Shown here one piece after another: positions 1-8,085 of a stretch of 26,084 nt of DNA. The notes beneath the pieces are model-generated. The model was not told where the DNA came from. It saw nothing but the letters and a program-made list of their open reading frames with translations, and ran no database searches. Each line of letters starts with the position of its first letter. Within the stretch, counting starts at the first letter, position 1. The translations under genes and the position numbers were made by a program. This DNA comes from Thermoplasmatota archaeon (GTDB lineage: Archaea; Thermoplasmatota; Thermoplasmata; Thermoplasmatales; Thermoplasmataceae). Location of the stretch: NCBI GenBank assembly GCA_023489425.1, contig JAMDCG010000086.1:1-26084 (forward strand), written 5' to 3'.

Positions 1-439
1 AGTCTGTGCTGTTCTTTAGTTCGCTGTATTCCTGATCTGAATAAACTCTTCCAACAGGTTTTGTTGGATTCATGAAAGCCCTATCATTTTTGTCCACGAT
101 GGTTCTTGTTAGTATATTTATTGCCTCTTTCCCAATGCCATATCTTGATCTTACATTCTCATATGCTTCAATTAATATTTCTCCAATCAGACCCTGAGAC
201 ATTGCGCCAAGGGTATGCATAGGCATGGGTGGAGGCAATTCCTTTGTATACTGATTTCTCAGTATTAGATCTCCGACCTGAGGACCGTTCCCGTGAGTGA
301 TTATGACATCTTCCTTAACGATTATATCAGTCAATGACTCAAAGGCATTTACGGCCCTTCTTACCTGTGTTTCATAATCCCTTGAATCACCGCTCTCCAT
401 CAAGGCGTTTCCTCCAAGTGCGATTACAATTTTGCTCAT
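1..439 (-). CDS. arcC: Carbamate kinase, N-terminal part (runs off the window)
   Basis: Catalyses the reversible phosphate transfer between carbamoyl phosphate and ADP, usually the ATP-yielding last step of arginine/citrulline breakdown. I translated it from the reverse strand: it opens MSKIVIALGGNALMESGD, with the amino-acid kinase glycine loop (ALGGNAL, residues 7-13), then ITHGNGPQVG near residues 48-57 and a PMHTLGAMSQG stretch, all typical of carbamate kinase. About 146 codons are present; the C-terminal half lies beyond position 1. The ATG at 439-437 is preceded by GTGAT, a weak ribosome-binding match, and by a TATA-like stretch (TTATATAG on the minus strand) about 38 nt upstream. No arginine deiminase or ornithine carbamoyltransferase gene is visible here, so pathway direction cannot be told. 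The family call is firm. Confidence 0.93.
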   Translation of the reverse strand, partial: MSKIVIALGGNALMESGDSRDYETQVRRAVNAFESLTDIIVKEDVIITHGNGPQVGDLILRNQYTKELPPPMPMHTLGAMSQGLIGEILIEAYENVRSRYGIGKEAINILTRTIVDKNDRAFMNPTKPVGRVYSDQEYSELKNSTD

Positions 440-539
440 TATATCACGGAAAACACAGATTTGTTGCACCTATATAAGAGAAAGCTCAGTTTTTAAAGGC
501 TGGTTTCTGAAACTACGGAATTTAAAATAATGAAAGAGC

Positions 540-547
540 TTTTAAAT
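540..547 (+). promoter_or_regulatory. TATA box of a leaderless promoter
   Basis: TTTTAAAT begins 27 nt before the ATG at 567. In archaea transcription starts about 25 nt downstream of the TATA box, so the mRNA would begin at or next to the start codon. No Shine-Dalgarno sequence lies between, which agrees with leaderless translation. Inferred from spacing only. Confidence 0.5.
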
Positions 548-566
548 CATACTGCAATTTTATTAT

Positions 567-953
567 ATGAATGTGGAAATTCGAATTAAGAGTAAAAAGA
601 GCTTTGATGATTTGTGTTCAGAAGTCCCTAAAAAAGTTAGTGAAGCAGGTTTTGGTGTACTTGCTGAGATTAAGACCAGTGATGTTCTTAAGTCAAAGGG
701 TTATGAATATGCTCCTCTGAGAACTTTTGAGATATGCAATCCAGAATATGCTTCAAAGATATTGAATACAGATATCAGATTTGAGTCCATGCTTCCCTGC
801 AGGATTGTGATAAAGGGAACAAAAGACGGAAGTGAGGTCATAGGGCTTCTACCTGAGGCTATGGCGGGATTAGTTGGAAACAGAGATGCAGATGAAACAA
901 TGCTTAAGGTTCAGGAACTGGTTAAAAAAATTGTTAAAAATATTGCAGAATAA
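567..953 (+). CDS. DUF302 family protein
   Basis: A 128-residue soluble protein of the DUF302 family, whose biochemical role is not known; members are small alpha/beta proteins found across bacteria and archaea. The match rests on the central pattern: FGVLAEIKTSDVLKSKG (about residues 29-45), the EICNPEYASKIL motif (about 55-66), and the MLPCRIVIKG strand (about 75-84) followed by an alternating hydrophobic segment. One cysteine sits in the ICNP motif and one in LPCR, both usual family positions. There is no signal peptide or membrane segment. It is the first gene after a leaderless-type promoter and stands alone: 66 nt separate it from the next gene, which has its own TATA box. The family assignment is fairly sure, the function unknown. 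Confidence 0.8.
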   Translation: MNVEIRIKSKKSFDDLCSEVPKKVSEAGFGVLAEIKTSDVLKSKGYEYAPLRTFEICNPEYASKILNTDIRFESMLPCRIVIKGTKDGSEVIGLLPEAMAGLVGNRDADETMLKVQELVKKIVKNIAE

Positions 954-992
954 ATTAACTTTATTAGAAAATTAAAATATTCTGCGAACCTC

Positions 993-1000
993 TTTTATGT
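993..1000 (+). promoter_or_regulatory. TATA box of a leaderless promoter
   Basis: TTTTATGT starts 27 nt before the ATG at 1020 and no ribosome-binding sequence follows, the same layout as the promoter at 540. Inferred from spacing. Confidence 0.45.
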
Positions 1001-1019
1001 AATCAAGAAATACCTTATT

Positions 1020-1835
1020 ATGAAATTAACAGTAGCACACACACCAGATCCGGATGATGCATTTATGTTTTATGCGATGATCACTGGAAAAATTAAGACC
1101 AGTATGGAGTATGAACAGATAATAAAGGATATAGAAACTCTTAATCATGAGGCTGAAACAGGAATGTACGATGTTACAGCCATATCTGCAAATGCATATG
1201 CCGATGTGAATGAAACCTATGCCCTGACCAGATCAGGCGCAAGCTTTGGACTCACCTATGGACCTTTAGTGGTTGGTAAGAGTGAAGTAGATTTTAAAAA
1301 AGCGATTATAGGTTCTCCGGGACTTGGAACCTCGTCTCACTTACTTTTCAGAATGTTTGTTGAAAAAGATGCAGATCTAAGGCCCATGAGATTTGATCTA
1401 ATACCTGATTCAATTGTTAAGGGTGATATTCAGGCAGGAATAATTATTCATGATGAACAGCTAACCTTTCAAAATAAGGGTTTGATAAAGCTTGCAGCAA
1501 TCTATGATAAATGGAAAGCATATGCAGGTGATCTGCCTGTACCTCTGGGTTTTAACGCAATACGAAAGTCCCTGGGAAAGGATGTTATTGCCAACTATAT
1601 CAAGGACTTCGAAAACTCCATAAAATACGCACAGCAACATGTAGAAGAGGCTGCCACTTATGCAATGAAGTACGCAAGATACAAAGACCTTGAATTGGAA
1701 ACAAAATTCATACAAATGTATGTTAACGATCTTTCTGTTGATTTTGGAGAAAAGGGGAGGAAAGCACTCAAAATGTATTACGAAAGAGCATTCAAGATGG
1801 GTTTACTTCCGGAATTTAACATGGAAATTGTTTAA
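1020..1835 (+). CDS. mqnD: MqnA/MqnD family menaquinone biosynthesis enzyme (1,4-dihydroxy-6-naphthoate synthase type)
   Basis: Likely a step of the futalosine route to menaquinone. MqnD converts cyclic de-hypoxanthine futalosine to 1,4-dihydroxy-6-naphthoate; the related MqnA makes the chorismate-derived precursor. The fold is that of a periplasmic binding protein but there is no signal peptide, so it should be cytosolic. The N-terminal HTPDPDDAFMFYAM (residues 7-20) is the family signature, followed by a Gly-rich GASFGLTYGPLVVGK segment and SPGLGTSSHLLFRMF (about residues 99-113), then an IIHDEQLTF motif carrying the conserved His. Length (271 aa) is normal. Distinguishing MqnD from MqnA by eye is uncertain; the SPDxDDAFMF opening and length favour MqnD. 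Thermoplasmatales make menaquinone-type quinones. No other mqn gene is in the window, but chorismate, the pathway's input, would come from the aro operon at 10.8-14.8 kb. Confidence 0.75.
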   Translation: MKLTVAHTPDPDDAFMFYAMITGKIKTSMEYEQIIKDIETLNHEAETGMYDVTAISANAYADVNETYALTRSGASFGLTYGPLVVGKSEVDFKKAIIGSPGLGTSSHLLFRMFVEKDADLRPMRFDLIPDSIVKGDIQAGIIIHDEQLTFQNKGLIKLAAIYDKWKAYAGDLPVPLGFNAIRKSLGKDVIANYIKDFENSIKYAQQHVEEAATYAMKYARYKDLELETKFIQMYVNDLSVDFGEKGRKALKMYYERAFKMGLLPEFNMEIV

Positions 1836-1863
1836 AAATTTATATTTATAATTCATTTTGTTG

Positions 1864-2385
1864 TTAATTATCAAGTACATTAGATTGATACTTGAAAAGA
1901 GATTTCCCTGCATAGTTGCAAACTACAATATGGATAAAGCCTTCTGTTACTCTATTTGCAGATATTCTCCAGTATCCTCTTGGTGATAGGGCATAATTTT
2001 CAGGAGATGAATATACCATCCCAGTACCTCCTCCAGAATTTCTTCCGGGTTTTCCTGTCAGGCAACTTGCTATGCAGTTTTCTATTTCTTTTGCTGCCGA
2101 TGTTTTATTTTCGCTCTTAATTAATAATAACCCCGAAACATTTGTCCTACAAACTATATTTGTAAAATTTACAGATTCTCCTATGTATATACAACCAAGC
2201 GTTTCGTTGCCATCCACCGTAAATGTTTTATTGAAAACAATCCTGTAATCAGGAGGGTATGTTACCTTGGGTATTACCCTGTTGGTTGGAGAAGTTTTAT
2301 GTTCGCTCAAATGATAAAAAGTGTATCCAGCAAATATAAAAACTATTACCAATATCACTGTTATAATTTTATTTTTATTAACCAA
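1864..2385 (-). CDS. Hypothetical membrane-anchored exported protein, 173 aa
   Basis: I do not recognise this protein. It begins with a short basic stretch (VNKNK) and one hydrophobic segment (about residues 7-22), so it is probably anchored by its N-terminus or cleaved, with the rest outside. The exterior part contains several N-x-S/T sequons (NKT, NET, NFT, NVS), a sign of archaeal N-glycosylation, plus five cysteines (in GCIY, VCRT, NCIA, SCLT, VCNY), and a glycine patch (GGGTG near residue 120). The start is TTG at 2385, decided by a perfect AGGAGGT ribosome-binding site 7 nt upstream. A strong TATA-like run (2473-2483) would give a leader of about 60 nt. It is convergent with the menaquinone gene, with 28 nt between stops. 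Real by start context; function unknown. Confidence 0.7.
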   Translation of the reverse strand: MVNKNKIITVILVIVFIFAGYTFYHLSEHKTSPTNRVIPKVTYPPDYRIVFNKTFTVDGNETLGCIYIGESVNFTNIVCRTNVSGLLLIKSENKTSAAKEIENCIASCLTGKPGRNSGGGTGMVYSSPENYALSPRGYWRISANRVTEGFIHIVVCNYAGKSLFKYQSNVLDN

Positions 2386-2392
2386 TTAAGTA

Positions 2393-2399
2393 TACCTCC
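2393..2399 (-). promoter_or_regulatory. Shine-Dalgarno sequence deciding a TTG start
   Basis: The minus strand reads AGGAGGT here, a full match to the archaeal 16S rRNA tail, seven bases before the TTG at 2385. It supports TTG as the true start, as no ATG lies at the right distance. Confidence 0.7.
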
Positions 2400-2468
2400 T
2401 TTTAATATATAGAGTCAAGGAACATAGATTAATACTGATTTATTTTTACCTTATTACAGATATAAATG

Positions 2469-2483
2469 CTTTTATATATATAC
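2469..2483 (-). promoter_or_regulatory. Probable TATA box of the 173-aa exported protein gene
   Basis: On the minus strand this reads GTATATATATAAAAG. Transcription starting about 25 nt downstream would yield a leader of about 60 nt that includes the AGGAGGT ribosome-binding site. A second TATA-like stretch at 2401-2410 is too close to the start codon to keep that site in the mRNA, so the upstream one is preferred. Confidence 0.4.
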
Positions 2484-2766
2484 ATTTCTGTTATTTTAAT
2501 TTAGTTTTCACAATAATTACTTTTCTTTTTCAAGTCTAATGTTTATCGGTTATTAGATGTATAAACTATCTTAAACTCTCTCAATTCAAAGAAATTTTGT
2601 ATTCAGAGCATTATAAAATAATTTTAATATGTCAAATAGTAAAACGTTCATTGCATTGAAACATTCTAAAAATGAACTCTTCCATTTCTATAAATTGTGG
2701 AAAGACATTTTAATTTAGTAATAATTTATGCGTAGTTTAAAATCTATTATTAAAATTTTTAAAATT

Positions 2767-4521
2767 TTAGTTTCTTACTTCCTCTGTCTTCACTGTTGAA
2801 GGAGATACAGATGGTGAAGGAGAGGATGATCCAGATTCATTTACAACCTCCTTCTTGGAATCGTCATATATAACCCTCTTTCCCCTCAGTGCTGAAAGTA
2901 TTGCTCCCACAATGAAGATGAAGAATCCAGCTATGAATGCCATCCTTAGAGATGTCATGAATGATCCTGCCAGTGCAGTTGGGAACCATATCTTTCCTTC
3001 AAGTGTTACGATTACTGAATGTGGTATTAAGGCACTTAATCCAGCCAGTGCGGGTTCTGAAAGAATTGTACCTACTGGATTGTAGCCAAGAAATGCTGAG
3101 AACAGTGCTGAGGTTGGAGGCAGCTTATCAAATATTGGTATGAGAACAGGTGCACCGGATGTTGCAAGTGCAGGACCGAAAGAACCCGGTATGAGTCTTG
3201 TTAGATATACAAGAACGATTGTGAAGAATATACCCATACTTGCTGTTTGACCTGTGTTTTGCAAGGTCGCTCTCATTCCTGAGGCAACACCTCTTAGCTG
3301 TGGCTTTACTGAATTCATTACCGCTGTTATGTTTGGAGCAGCGAACATTCCCATTCCTGATCCCATCATAAATAGCATCAGGGCAAATGGAACGTACGCG
3401 AAGTTATATGGTAGGGTTGCAAGTAACAGGAATGCAACTGCACTTATTACTAAGCCAACCGTGGATATAAGTCTGGCTCCTATCTTGTCCGATAAAGCGC
3501 CACTAACTGGACCGAACACCACAAATCCCAGCATCATAGGGATGGTATAAATCCCAGCCCAGAATGGTACGGAACTGTAACTGTAACCGTGCAATGGTAG
3601 CCAGATTCCCTGAAGAAGAATGATTATCATGAACATCAGACCACCCATTCCCATTGACTGTAGCATACTTGCAAAACTTCCAGTTGCGAACGCCCTGTTT
3701 TTGAATAATGAGAGGTTAAACATTGGCTGTTCAACTGCCCTTTCTATGAATATGAATGCAATAACCAGAATTACGCCGATCGCCATTGAAGCAATTACAT
3801 ACGGATTTCCCCATCCCATGCTTGAGTTATCATATGGCATAAGACCATAAGTTACGCCGAGAAGTATCAGTGTTAGACCTCCAGCGAACGCAATATTCCC
3901 TGGAATATCCAATTTTTGTTTCTCGTGACGTGTTGAGGTTTCCTTAAGCTTTGCATATGACCATACTGTACCTATAATACCAACCGGAACACTCACCAGA
4001 AACACATCTCGCCAGTATATTGTAGCAAGTATTCCTCCAAGAATTAAACCAATAAGGGATCCAGCAAGGGCCGCTATCTGGTTTAGCCCCATGGCTTTTC
4101 CCCTTTCATTTGCGGGGAAACTGTCTGTTATGATTGCTGCAGAGTTTGCAAATAAGAATGAAGCTCCAACTGCCTGAACCATCCTGAATAGAATTAATTC
4201 AAGTCCCGCTGTATCTCCCGTTCCGGGTGTAAGATAAAGCAATATGGAACCTACTGTAAAAATAAGAAAACCAAGGTTAAATAACCTGACTCTTCCAAAT
4301 ATATCTGATAATCTCCCAAATGTAACCAATAGCACTGCGGTTACCATCATGTAACCCATCAGTATCCAGAGCAGATATTGAAAAGATGAACCCAGGAAAG
4401 GATTCAAATGTATACCTTTGAAAATAGCTGGTAAGGATATTAACACAATGGTGCTGTTAATTGAAGCCATCAAAACACCAAGTGTAGTATTGGATAATGC
4501 AACCCATTTGTACTGAACCAT
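2767..4521 (-). CDS. MFS multidrug exporter, DHA2 (EmrB/QacA-like, 14-TM) family
   Basis: A cytoplasmic-membrane proton-driven antiporter that probably expels drugs or other toxic organic compounds. The 584 residues are almost all hydrophobic helices, the length expected for the 14-helix DHA2 group rather than 12-helix carriers. The N-terminal [10 protein letters not shown] (residues 22-31) corresponds to the D1 motif, although the usual Asp is replaced by Asn-Ser. [12 protein letters not shown] (69-80) is MFS motif A, and [19 protein letters not shown] (153-171) is motif C of antiporters. The C-terminus is a Ser/Pro-rich cytosolic tail ([13 protein letters not shown]). The substrate cannot be told from sequence. 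The minus-strand TATA-like TTTATAC sits about 34 nt before the ATG, so the leader is short. It is divergent from the exported protein at 4626, and an inverted repeat lies between them. Confidence 0.9.
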   Translation of the reverse strand: MVQYKWVALSNTTLGVLMASINSTIVLISLPAIFKGIHLNPFLGSSFQYLLWILMGYMMVTAVLLVTFGRLSDIFGRVRLFNLGFLIFTVGSILLYLTPGTGDTAGLELILFRMVQAVGASFLFANSAAIITDSFPANERGKAMGLNQIAALAGSLIGLILGGILATIYWRDVFLVSVPVGIIGTVWSYAKLKETSTRHEKQKLDIPGNIAFAGGLTLILLGVTYGLMPYDNSSMGWGNPYVIASMAIGVILVIAFIFIERAVEQPMFNLSLFKNRAFATGSFASMLQSMGMGGLMFMIIILLQGIWLPLHGYSYSSVPFWAGIYTIPMMLGFVVFGPVSGALSDKIGARLISTVGLVISAVAFLLLATLPYNFAYVPFALMLFMMGSGMGMFAAPNITAVMNSVKPQLRGVASGMRATLQNTGQTASMGIFFTIVLVYLTRLIPGSFGPALATSGAPVLIPIFDKLPPTSALFSAFLGYNPVGTILSEPALAGLSALIPHSVIVTLEGKIWFPTALAGSFMTSLRMAFIAGFFIFIVGAILSALRGKRVIYDDSKKEVVNESGSSSPSPSVSPSTVKTEEVRN

Positions 4522-4557
4522 CTTTAATCAAGCTTGTATTTCAGGGTTGTATAAATA

Positions 4558-4578
4558 CTTAATTCATAATTGATTAAG
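4558..4578. promoter_or_regulatory. Inverted repeat between divergent genes, possible operator
   Basis: CTTAAT, nine spacer bases, then ATTAAG. It lies between the TATA-like elements of the exporter (minus) and the exported protein (plus), where a dimeric regulator could block or activate either. The arms are short and AT-rich, so chance is possible in this DNA. Confidence 0.3.
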
Positions 4579-4599
4579 TAATGAAATATTAATAACTAT

Positions 4600-4607
4600 T
4601 TTATATG
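4600..4607 (+). promoter_or_regulatory. TATA box of a leaderless promoter
   Basis: TTTATATG starts 26 nt before the ATG at 4626, with no ribosome-binding site between them. This is the spacing expected when transcription starts at the start codon. Confidence 0.5.
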
Positions 4608-4625
4608 CAAATGTAATCACATCTT

Positions 4626-5153
4626 ATGTTAGGCAGAAAAGGAGCTATAGTTTTAACTGTGGCACTTCTTGTTGTATTTTCTGGAATGACTTATGTGACA
4701 ATATTCAACAGCAAGACCGCCCTATCTACAACAGGCGGTTATCTGAACGTTACTGCAGCACAATCACAAAAGGATCTGGTATTTGTCAAAAGTCCCGGAT
4801 GCATAGAATTTAACATAACAGTGAAGACAGACGCATCCACTGTTTCTGTATTTTCCTTTGGTAATGTTTCAACCGGTTCTGGTAGCCAAACAAACCTTAC
4901 ATCTTTCATCAATACGTCATCCACTTATAATGGACTGGTAGTAAATTCAACGGATAAATACAATTACATCACAGTGACTAACTTTAAGAATAATACCATA
5001 ATAAACCTAAAAATGATGGTTTCATTAACTGCGTTTGAAAATATGCAAACATTCAATCCTGAAAACAGTAACACAGTGTATCCTGTTACGATCTTGGTTA
5101 TAGGATCTAACGATGGAGCTGATGGAACCGGTTTCGGTCTGGCAAAAATGTGA
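4626..5153 (+). CDS. Hypothetical exported protein with pilin-like N-terminus, 175 aa
   Basis: Function not recognised. The N-terminus MLGRKG is followed at once by about 20 hydrophobic residues (AIVLTVALLVVFSGMTYVTIF). A basic RKG directly before a hydrophobic helix is the layout of archaeal class III (prepilin peptidase) signals, so this could be a type IV pilin-like or adhesin subunit; an ordinary signal anchor is the alternative. The remainder is Ser/Thr/Asn-rich with many N-x-S/T sequons and predicted beta strands, as is usual for glycosylated surface proteins here. One cysteine (SPGCIEF) is visible. No pilus ATPase or prepilin peptidase gene is adjacent. It has its own leaderless-type promoter and stands divergent from the drug exporter and upstream of the radical SAM gene, which has a separate ribosome-binding site. 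Confidence 0.65.
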   Translation: MLGRKGAIVLTVALLVVFSGMTYVTIFNSKTALSTTGGYLNVTAAQSQKDLVFVKSPGCIEFNITVKTDASTVSVFSFGNVSTGSGSQTNLTSFINTSSTYNGLVVNSTDKYNYITVTNFKNNTIINLKMMVSLTAFENMQTFNPENSNTVYPVTILVIGSNDGADGTGFGLAKM

Positions 5154-5297
5154 GTAGTTAAGATATGTTATTTAGTAAAAATCAATTAAATGTAATGAAA
5201 AAACTGGTAAATACGATGCGAATTTATCTATTTATGTTTAACGGTATTTTCAAAATATTTATGAACCATAAGTTTTTAACTGACTGAGGGTGAAAAA

Positions 5298-6980
5298 ATG
5301 ACGAGATTTGTATTAATATCGGATAGCACATTGAGTTATGAATACAGGAATTTTCCACTTTTAGATTTTCTACCCTGTGCGCCTGGAAAGGCAATACCAG
5401 AAAGAGTTTACAAATTCCTGAAGGGGCCTGCTCCCCCTGCTAAACCAAATGGAGAAACAGTATTTGCACCATATGCCATAAGGAAGCTTGAAGCCAGTCT
5501 TCTTACTAAATTCAAGAGAGAAGAAATAGCAGTTGCACACGAAGATCATCTTGAGAATTTTATCAAGGATGACACGGAAATCATAGCTGTTTCAACTATG
5601 GATCCACTGGGTATCGGACCGACAACAATGTCCTACTATGCACTTTTTGGAGGTAATCTCGATGCATGGGTAAGGAGAGACTGGGATAAACTGATGGATA
5701 GAATCAACGTGGTAAGGAAGGGAAAGAAGGCAAAACTGATCGTTGGTGGACCAGGAGTATGGGAATTTACAATTCTAAGAGACGAGATAGAGAAATATCA
5801 TTACGACTATGTATTTTCAGGTGAGGCAGATGATATTGCACCAATGTTATTTGATCAGATAGCATCAGGTGATATAGACAAAAATGTTTTCAGAACTGGT
5901 TTTGTAAGTTATGATGAAAACTTCAAAAGAGTTACAATAAATGATCCACTTTTCCTTTCAAGAGGATTTTCCAAGGCAGCATACCCGAGACTTGAGGAGA
6001 TACCTAGAATTGTTGCACCTTCCATGAAGGGAATGGTTGAAGTTATGAGAGGTTGTGGTGTGGGGTGTGATTTCTGTGAAGTAACACTAAGACCGCTTAG
6101 ATATGAGCCTACCGAAAATATCGTTGCTGAACTTGAGATAAATGCATCCGCCGGGATAACTAATGGGTGGCTTCACTCAGATGAATTCTTCGGTTACAAG
6201 CACGGCAATTTATTTGCACCAAATGAAGAAGCACTATCAGAACTTCTAACGGCAGTAATGAATGTTAAGGGTATCAAGACGTCAAATCCGACCCATGGAC
6301 GTGTTTCCATACCTGCAGGTTATCCAGAAATGATGGAAAAACTTTCAAAGATACTTAAAACAGGACCGAGGAACTGGATAGGTATCCAAACAGGAGTGGA
6401 GACTGGTAGTGATGAACTTGCCAAAAAACATATGCCTAACAAGACCCTTCCACTCAGAATTGGTCCAGACGGAAGCTGGCTGGATATTGTCTGGCAGGGA
6501 GTATACGTAGAAACAAAGAATTACTGGAGACCGGCATTCACATTACAGGTTGGTCAGAACGAAGAGACTGAAGATGATAACTGGCAAACGGTTGAAATGA
6601 TAAACAGACTCAGTAACTCATACTCTGAAGGTGGCAGACCTTTTGAGTTTACAGTCACACCACTTGTAAATGTTCCTCTTGGGAGAATAAAGTCCAGATC
6701 GCTCAACACAAATATGCTCACAAAGGATATGATGGCAGTTTACTATGCATCCTACAGACATCTTTCAAAAATGGCCACAAGAGATGGTTTCAGGGACACC
6801 GATGGTAACTTCTTATCAAGGATAGGAACAGGATCACTTATTTCCGGTGGTGGATATCTTATGATGAAATACATCGAAAAGAGGGCTGCAAAGATGGGAG
6901 TGGATATAGAGAAAGTGAAGCACTATGGAGTAGAGCATTCCAGGGAAATCACATCCCTATCGGCACTTGCAAGAGCATAA
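5298..6980 (+). CDS. Radical SAM enzyme with B12-binding-like N-terminal domain; possible tetraether lipid ring synthase
   Basis: A 560-residue radical S-adenosylmethionine protein. The cluster-binding motif is RGCGVGCDFC, with cysteines at residues 253, 257 and 260 (Cx3Cx2C). The segment before it (about 1-210) looks like the Rossmann-type fold of B12-binding radical SAM proteins (IIAVSTMDPLG near 95-105, KLIVGGPGVWEF at 146-157, DYVFSGEADD at 170-179), but I see no canonical DxHxxG cobalamin motif. Archaeal proteins of this build and length include the GDGT ring synthases (Grs), which make cyclopentane rings in tetraether lipids; Thermoplasmatales contain such lipids, so that is a plausible but unproven role. 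The ATG at 5298 has GAGGGTGA upstream. The stop codon directly abuts the start of the Orc1/Cdc6-like gene, so the two are probably co-transcribed. Confidence 0.85.
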   Translation: MTRFVLISDSTLSYEYRNFPLLDFLPCAPGKAIPERVYKFLKGPAPPAKPNGETVFAPYAIRKLEASLLTKFKREEIAVAHEDHLENFIKDDTEIIAVSTMDPLGIGPTTMSYYALFGGNLDAWVRRDWDKLMDRINVVRKGKKAKLIVGGPGVWEFTILRDEIEKYHYDYVFSGEADDIAPMLFDQIASGDIDKNVFRTGFVSYDENFKRVTINDPLFLSRGFSKAAYPRLEEIPRIVAPSMKGMVEVMRGCGVGCDFCEVTLRPLRYEPTENIVAELEINASAGITNGWLHSDEFFGYKHGNLFAPNEEALSELLTAVMNVKGIKTSNPTHGRVSIPAGYPEMMEKLSKILKTGPRNWIGIQTGVETGSDELAKKHMPNKTLPLRIGPDGSWLDIVWQGVYVETKNYWRPAFTLQVGQNEETEDDNWQTVEMINRLSNSYSEGGRPFEFTVTPLVNVPLGRIKSRSLNTNMLTKDMMAVYYASYRHLSKMATRDGFRDTDGNFLSRIGTGSLISGGGYLMMKYIEKRAAKMGVDIEKVKHYGVEHSREITSLSALARA

Positions 6981-8081
6981 TTGGGAAAAATAATAAAAAA
7001 TCCTGAACCCCTGGAGACATCTTATATTCCAGGGTACCTTATTAACAGAGATATTGAGATAGATTCTTTACGGAAGAATGTGGTATTTCCAGTAATGAGA
7101 GGTTTATCAAGCAACATTTTTATCTACGGTCAGTCAGGTACAGGTAAAACTGTTACACTGAGATTTCTTGCATCCATGGAAACTGGATGTTATTTCCACT
7201 ATGAAAATGCCATATCAGTAGGTTCCTTCAAGAGAATTGTGGTAAAGATACTTAGTTCACTTGGAAAACAGGTCTCCGAGAAACAGCCATTTGATTCTCT
7301 ATTCATGGCACTCAAGAGATCTACCTCCATGCCCATTATACTTGTTGTGGATGAATGTCTGAATCTTGTAAAGACTGATCCAGATGGATTATACAATGTG
7401 CTCAGGTCGGCAGAGCTCTATGATCTTAGGATGGGTCTGATCCTCGCATCAGTTGATAACCCTGCACTGCACATGACATCCAGGGAGATCAGAAGAATCG
7501 GTATTTTCAACGAAATGAAATTTAATAAATATTCAACGTCAGATCTTTCAGGCATTCTGGATCACCGGTCTAAGGAATCGCTTTATGATGGTGTTATTGA
7601 GCCAGAAATAATTGATGGCATAGCGTCCATAAGCGAAAGATCTGGAAGTGCAAGGATGGCCATAGAAATATTGCAGAAAGCTGCATTCATCAGTGAATAT
7701 GATAATCGAAGGACAATTGACATGGAAACTGTCAGGAAGGCTTCTGCAATGATCAACCCGTATATTACTGAAAGTAAATTGATGGAACTGGATCAGAAAG
7801 AACTGCTGATCCTCCTGTCTATCTGTCAGATACTTGAAAGAAACATTGATGCAACCATGGAACATATAACCGATCAGATAGGAGTAAATTTTGAAACAAG
7901 GGATCAACCAATCCCAGATCTTCCTCTTATCTACAGGGCAATAAGACACCTGGAATCTCTTGATATAGTTGAGGGTGTGAGGGAAAGTTTAGGCAGGGGA
8001 AAGGGGGTTAAAAAGAGATTTTTCATGGGCGATCTACCAGTTTCAGTCCTTATACAGAAAATATTTGAAATAATAGAATGA
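6981..8081 (+). CDS. Orc1/Cdc6-family AAA+ ATPase with C-terminal winged helix
   Basis: A member of the archaeal origin-recognition/helicase-loader family; paralogues may bind origins or act as transcription regulators. The SYIPGYLINRDIEIDSL opening (residues 14-30) is the typical Orc1/Cdc6 N-terminus. Walker A is GQSGTGKT (50-57), Walker B IILVVDE (119-125), sensor 1 ends in N160, and sensor 2 is GSARMAIEIL (222-231) with Arg225. The last 100 residues form the winged-helix DNA-binding part, ending LESLDIVEGVRESLGRGKGVKKRFF. All ATPase residues are present. The start is TTG, immediately after the TAA of the radical SAM gene with no spacer and no ribosome-binding site, so translation is probably coupled. 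Its end is only 4 bp from the end of the convergent PolB gene. The family call is firm; initiator versus regulator is open. Confidence 0.88.
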   Translation: MGKIIKNPEPLETSYIPGYLINRDIEIDSLRKNVVFPVMRGLSSNIFIYGQSGTGKTVTLRFLASMETGCYFHYENAISVGSFKRIVVKILSSLGKQVSEKQPFDSLFMALKRSTSMPIILVVDECLNLVKTDPDGLYNVLRSAELYDLRMGLILASVDNPALHMTSREIRRIGIFNEMKFNKYSTSDLSGILDHRSKESLYDGVIEPEIIDGIASISERSGSARMAIEILQKAAFISEYDNRRTIDMETVRKASAMINPYITESKLMELDQKELLILLSICQILERNIDATMEHITDQIGVNFETRDQPIPDLPLIYRAIRHLESLDIVEGVRESLGRGKGVKKRFFMGDLPVSVLIQKIFEIIE

Positions 8082-8085
8082 AGAT

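Larger units (their letters stand above)
2386..2766. other. AT-rich gap of 381 bp without a recognisable gene
   Basis: This stretch separates two minus-strand genes. It is very AT-rich and has no ORF of convincing length, no tRNA-like cloverleaf and no GC-rich block such as a structural RNA would show in an organism like this. It holds the probable promoter of the 173-aa gene (TATA-like run on the minus strand at 2469-2483, ribosome-binding site at 2393-2399) and, at 2695-2715, a TGTGGAAAG-ATTT segment that also occurs before the protease gene at 23.8 kb. That segment is followed by a 23-codon ORF starting at 2728 on the plus strand that I do not believe is a gene. Confidence 0.6.

Noticed and set aside
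2386..2766. Possible structural RNA (RNase P, SRP RNA or tRNA) in the longest gap
   Set aside because: No GC-rich paired blocks, no cloverleaf and no TTCGAATC-type loop were found; the DNA is simply AT-rich.
2728..2799. 23-codon plus-strand ORF after a TATA-like element in the 381-bp gap
   Set aside because: Too short, Lys/Ile/Phe-biased as AT-rich DNA dictates, and it runs antisense into the exporter gene.
7548..7949. 133-codon minus-strand frame inside the Orc-like gene
   Set aside because: Shadow of the real plus-strand gene, whose ATPase motifs are complete; no domain in the shadow.
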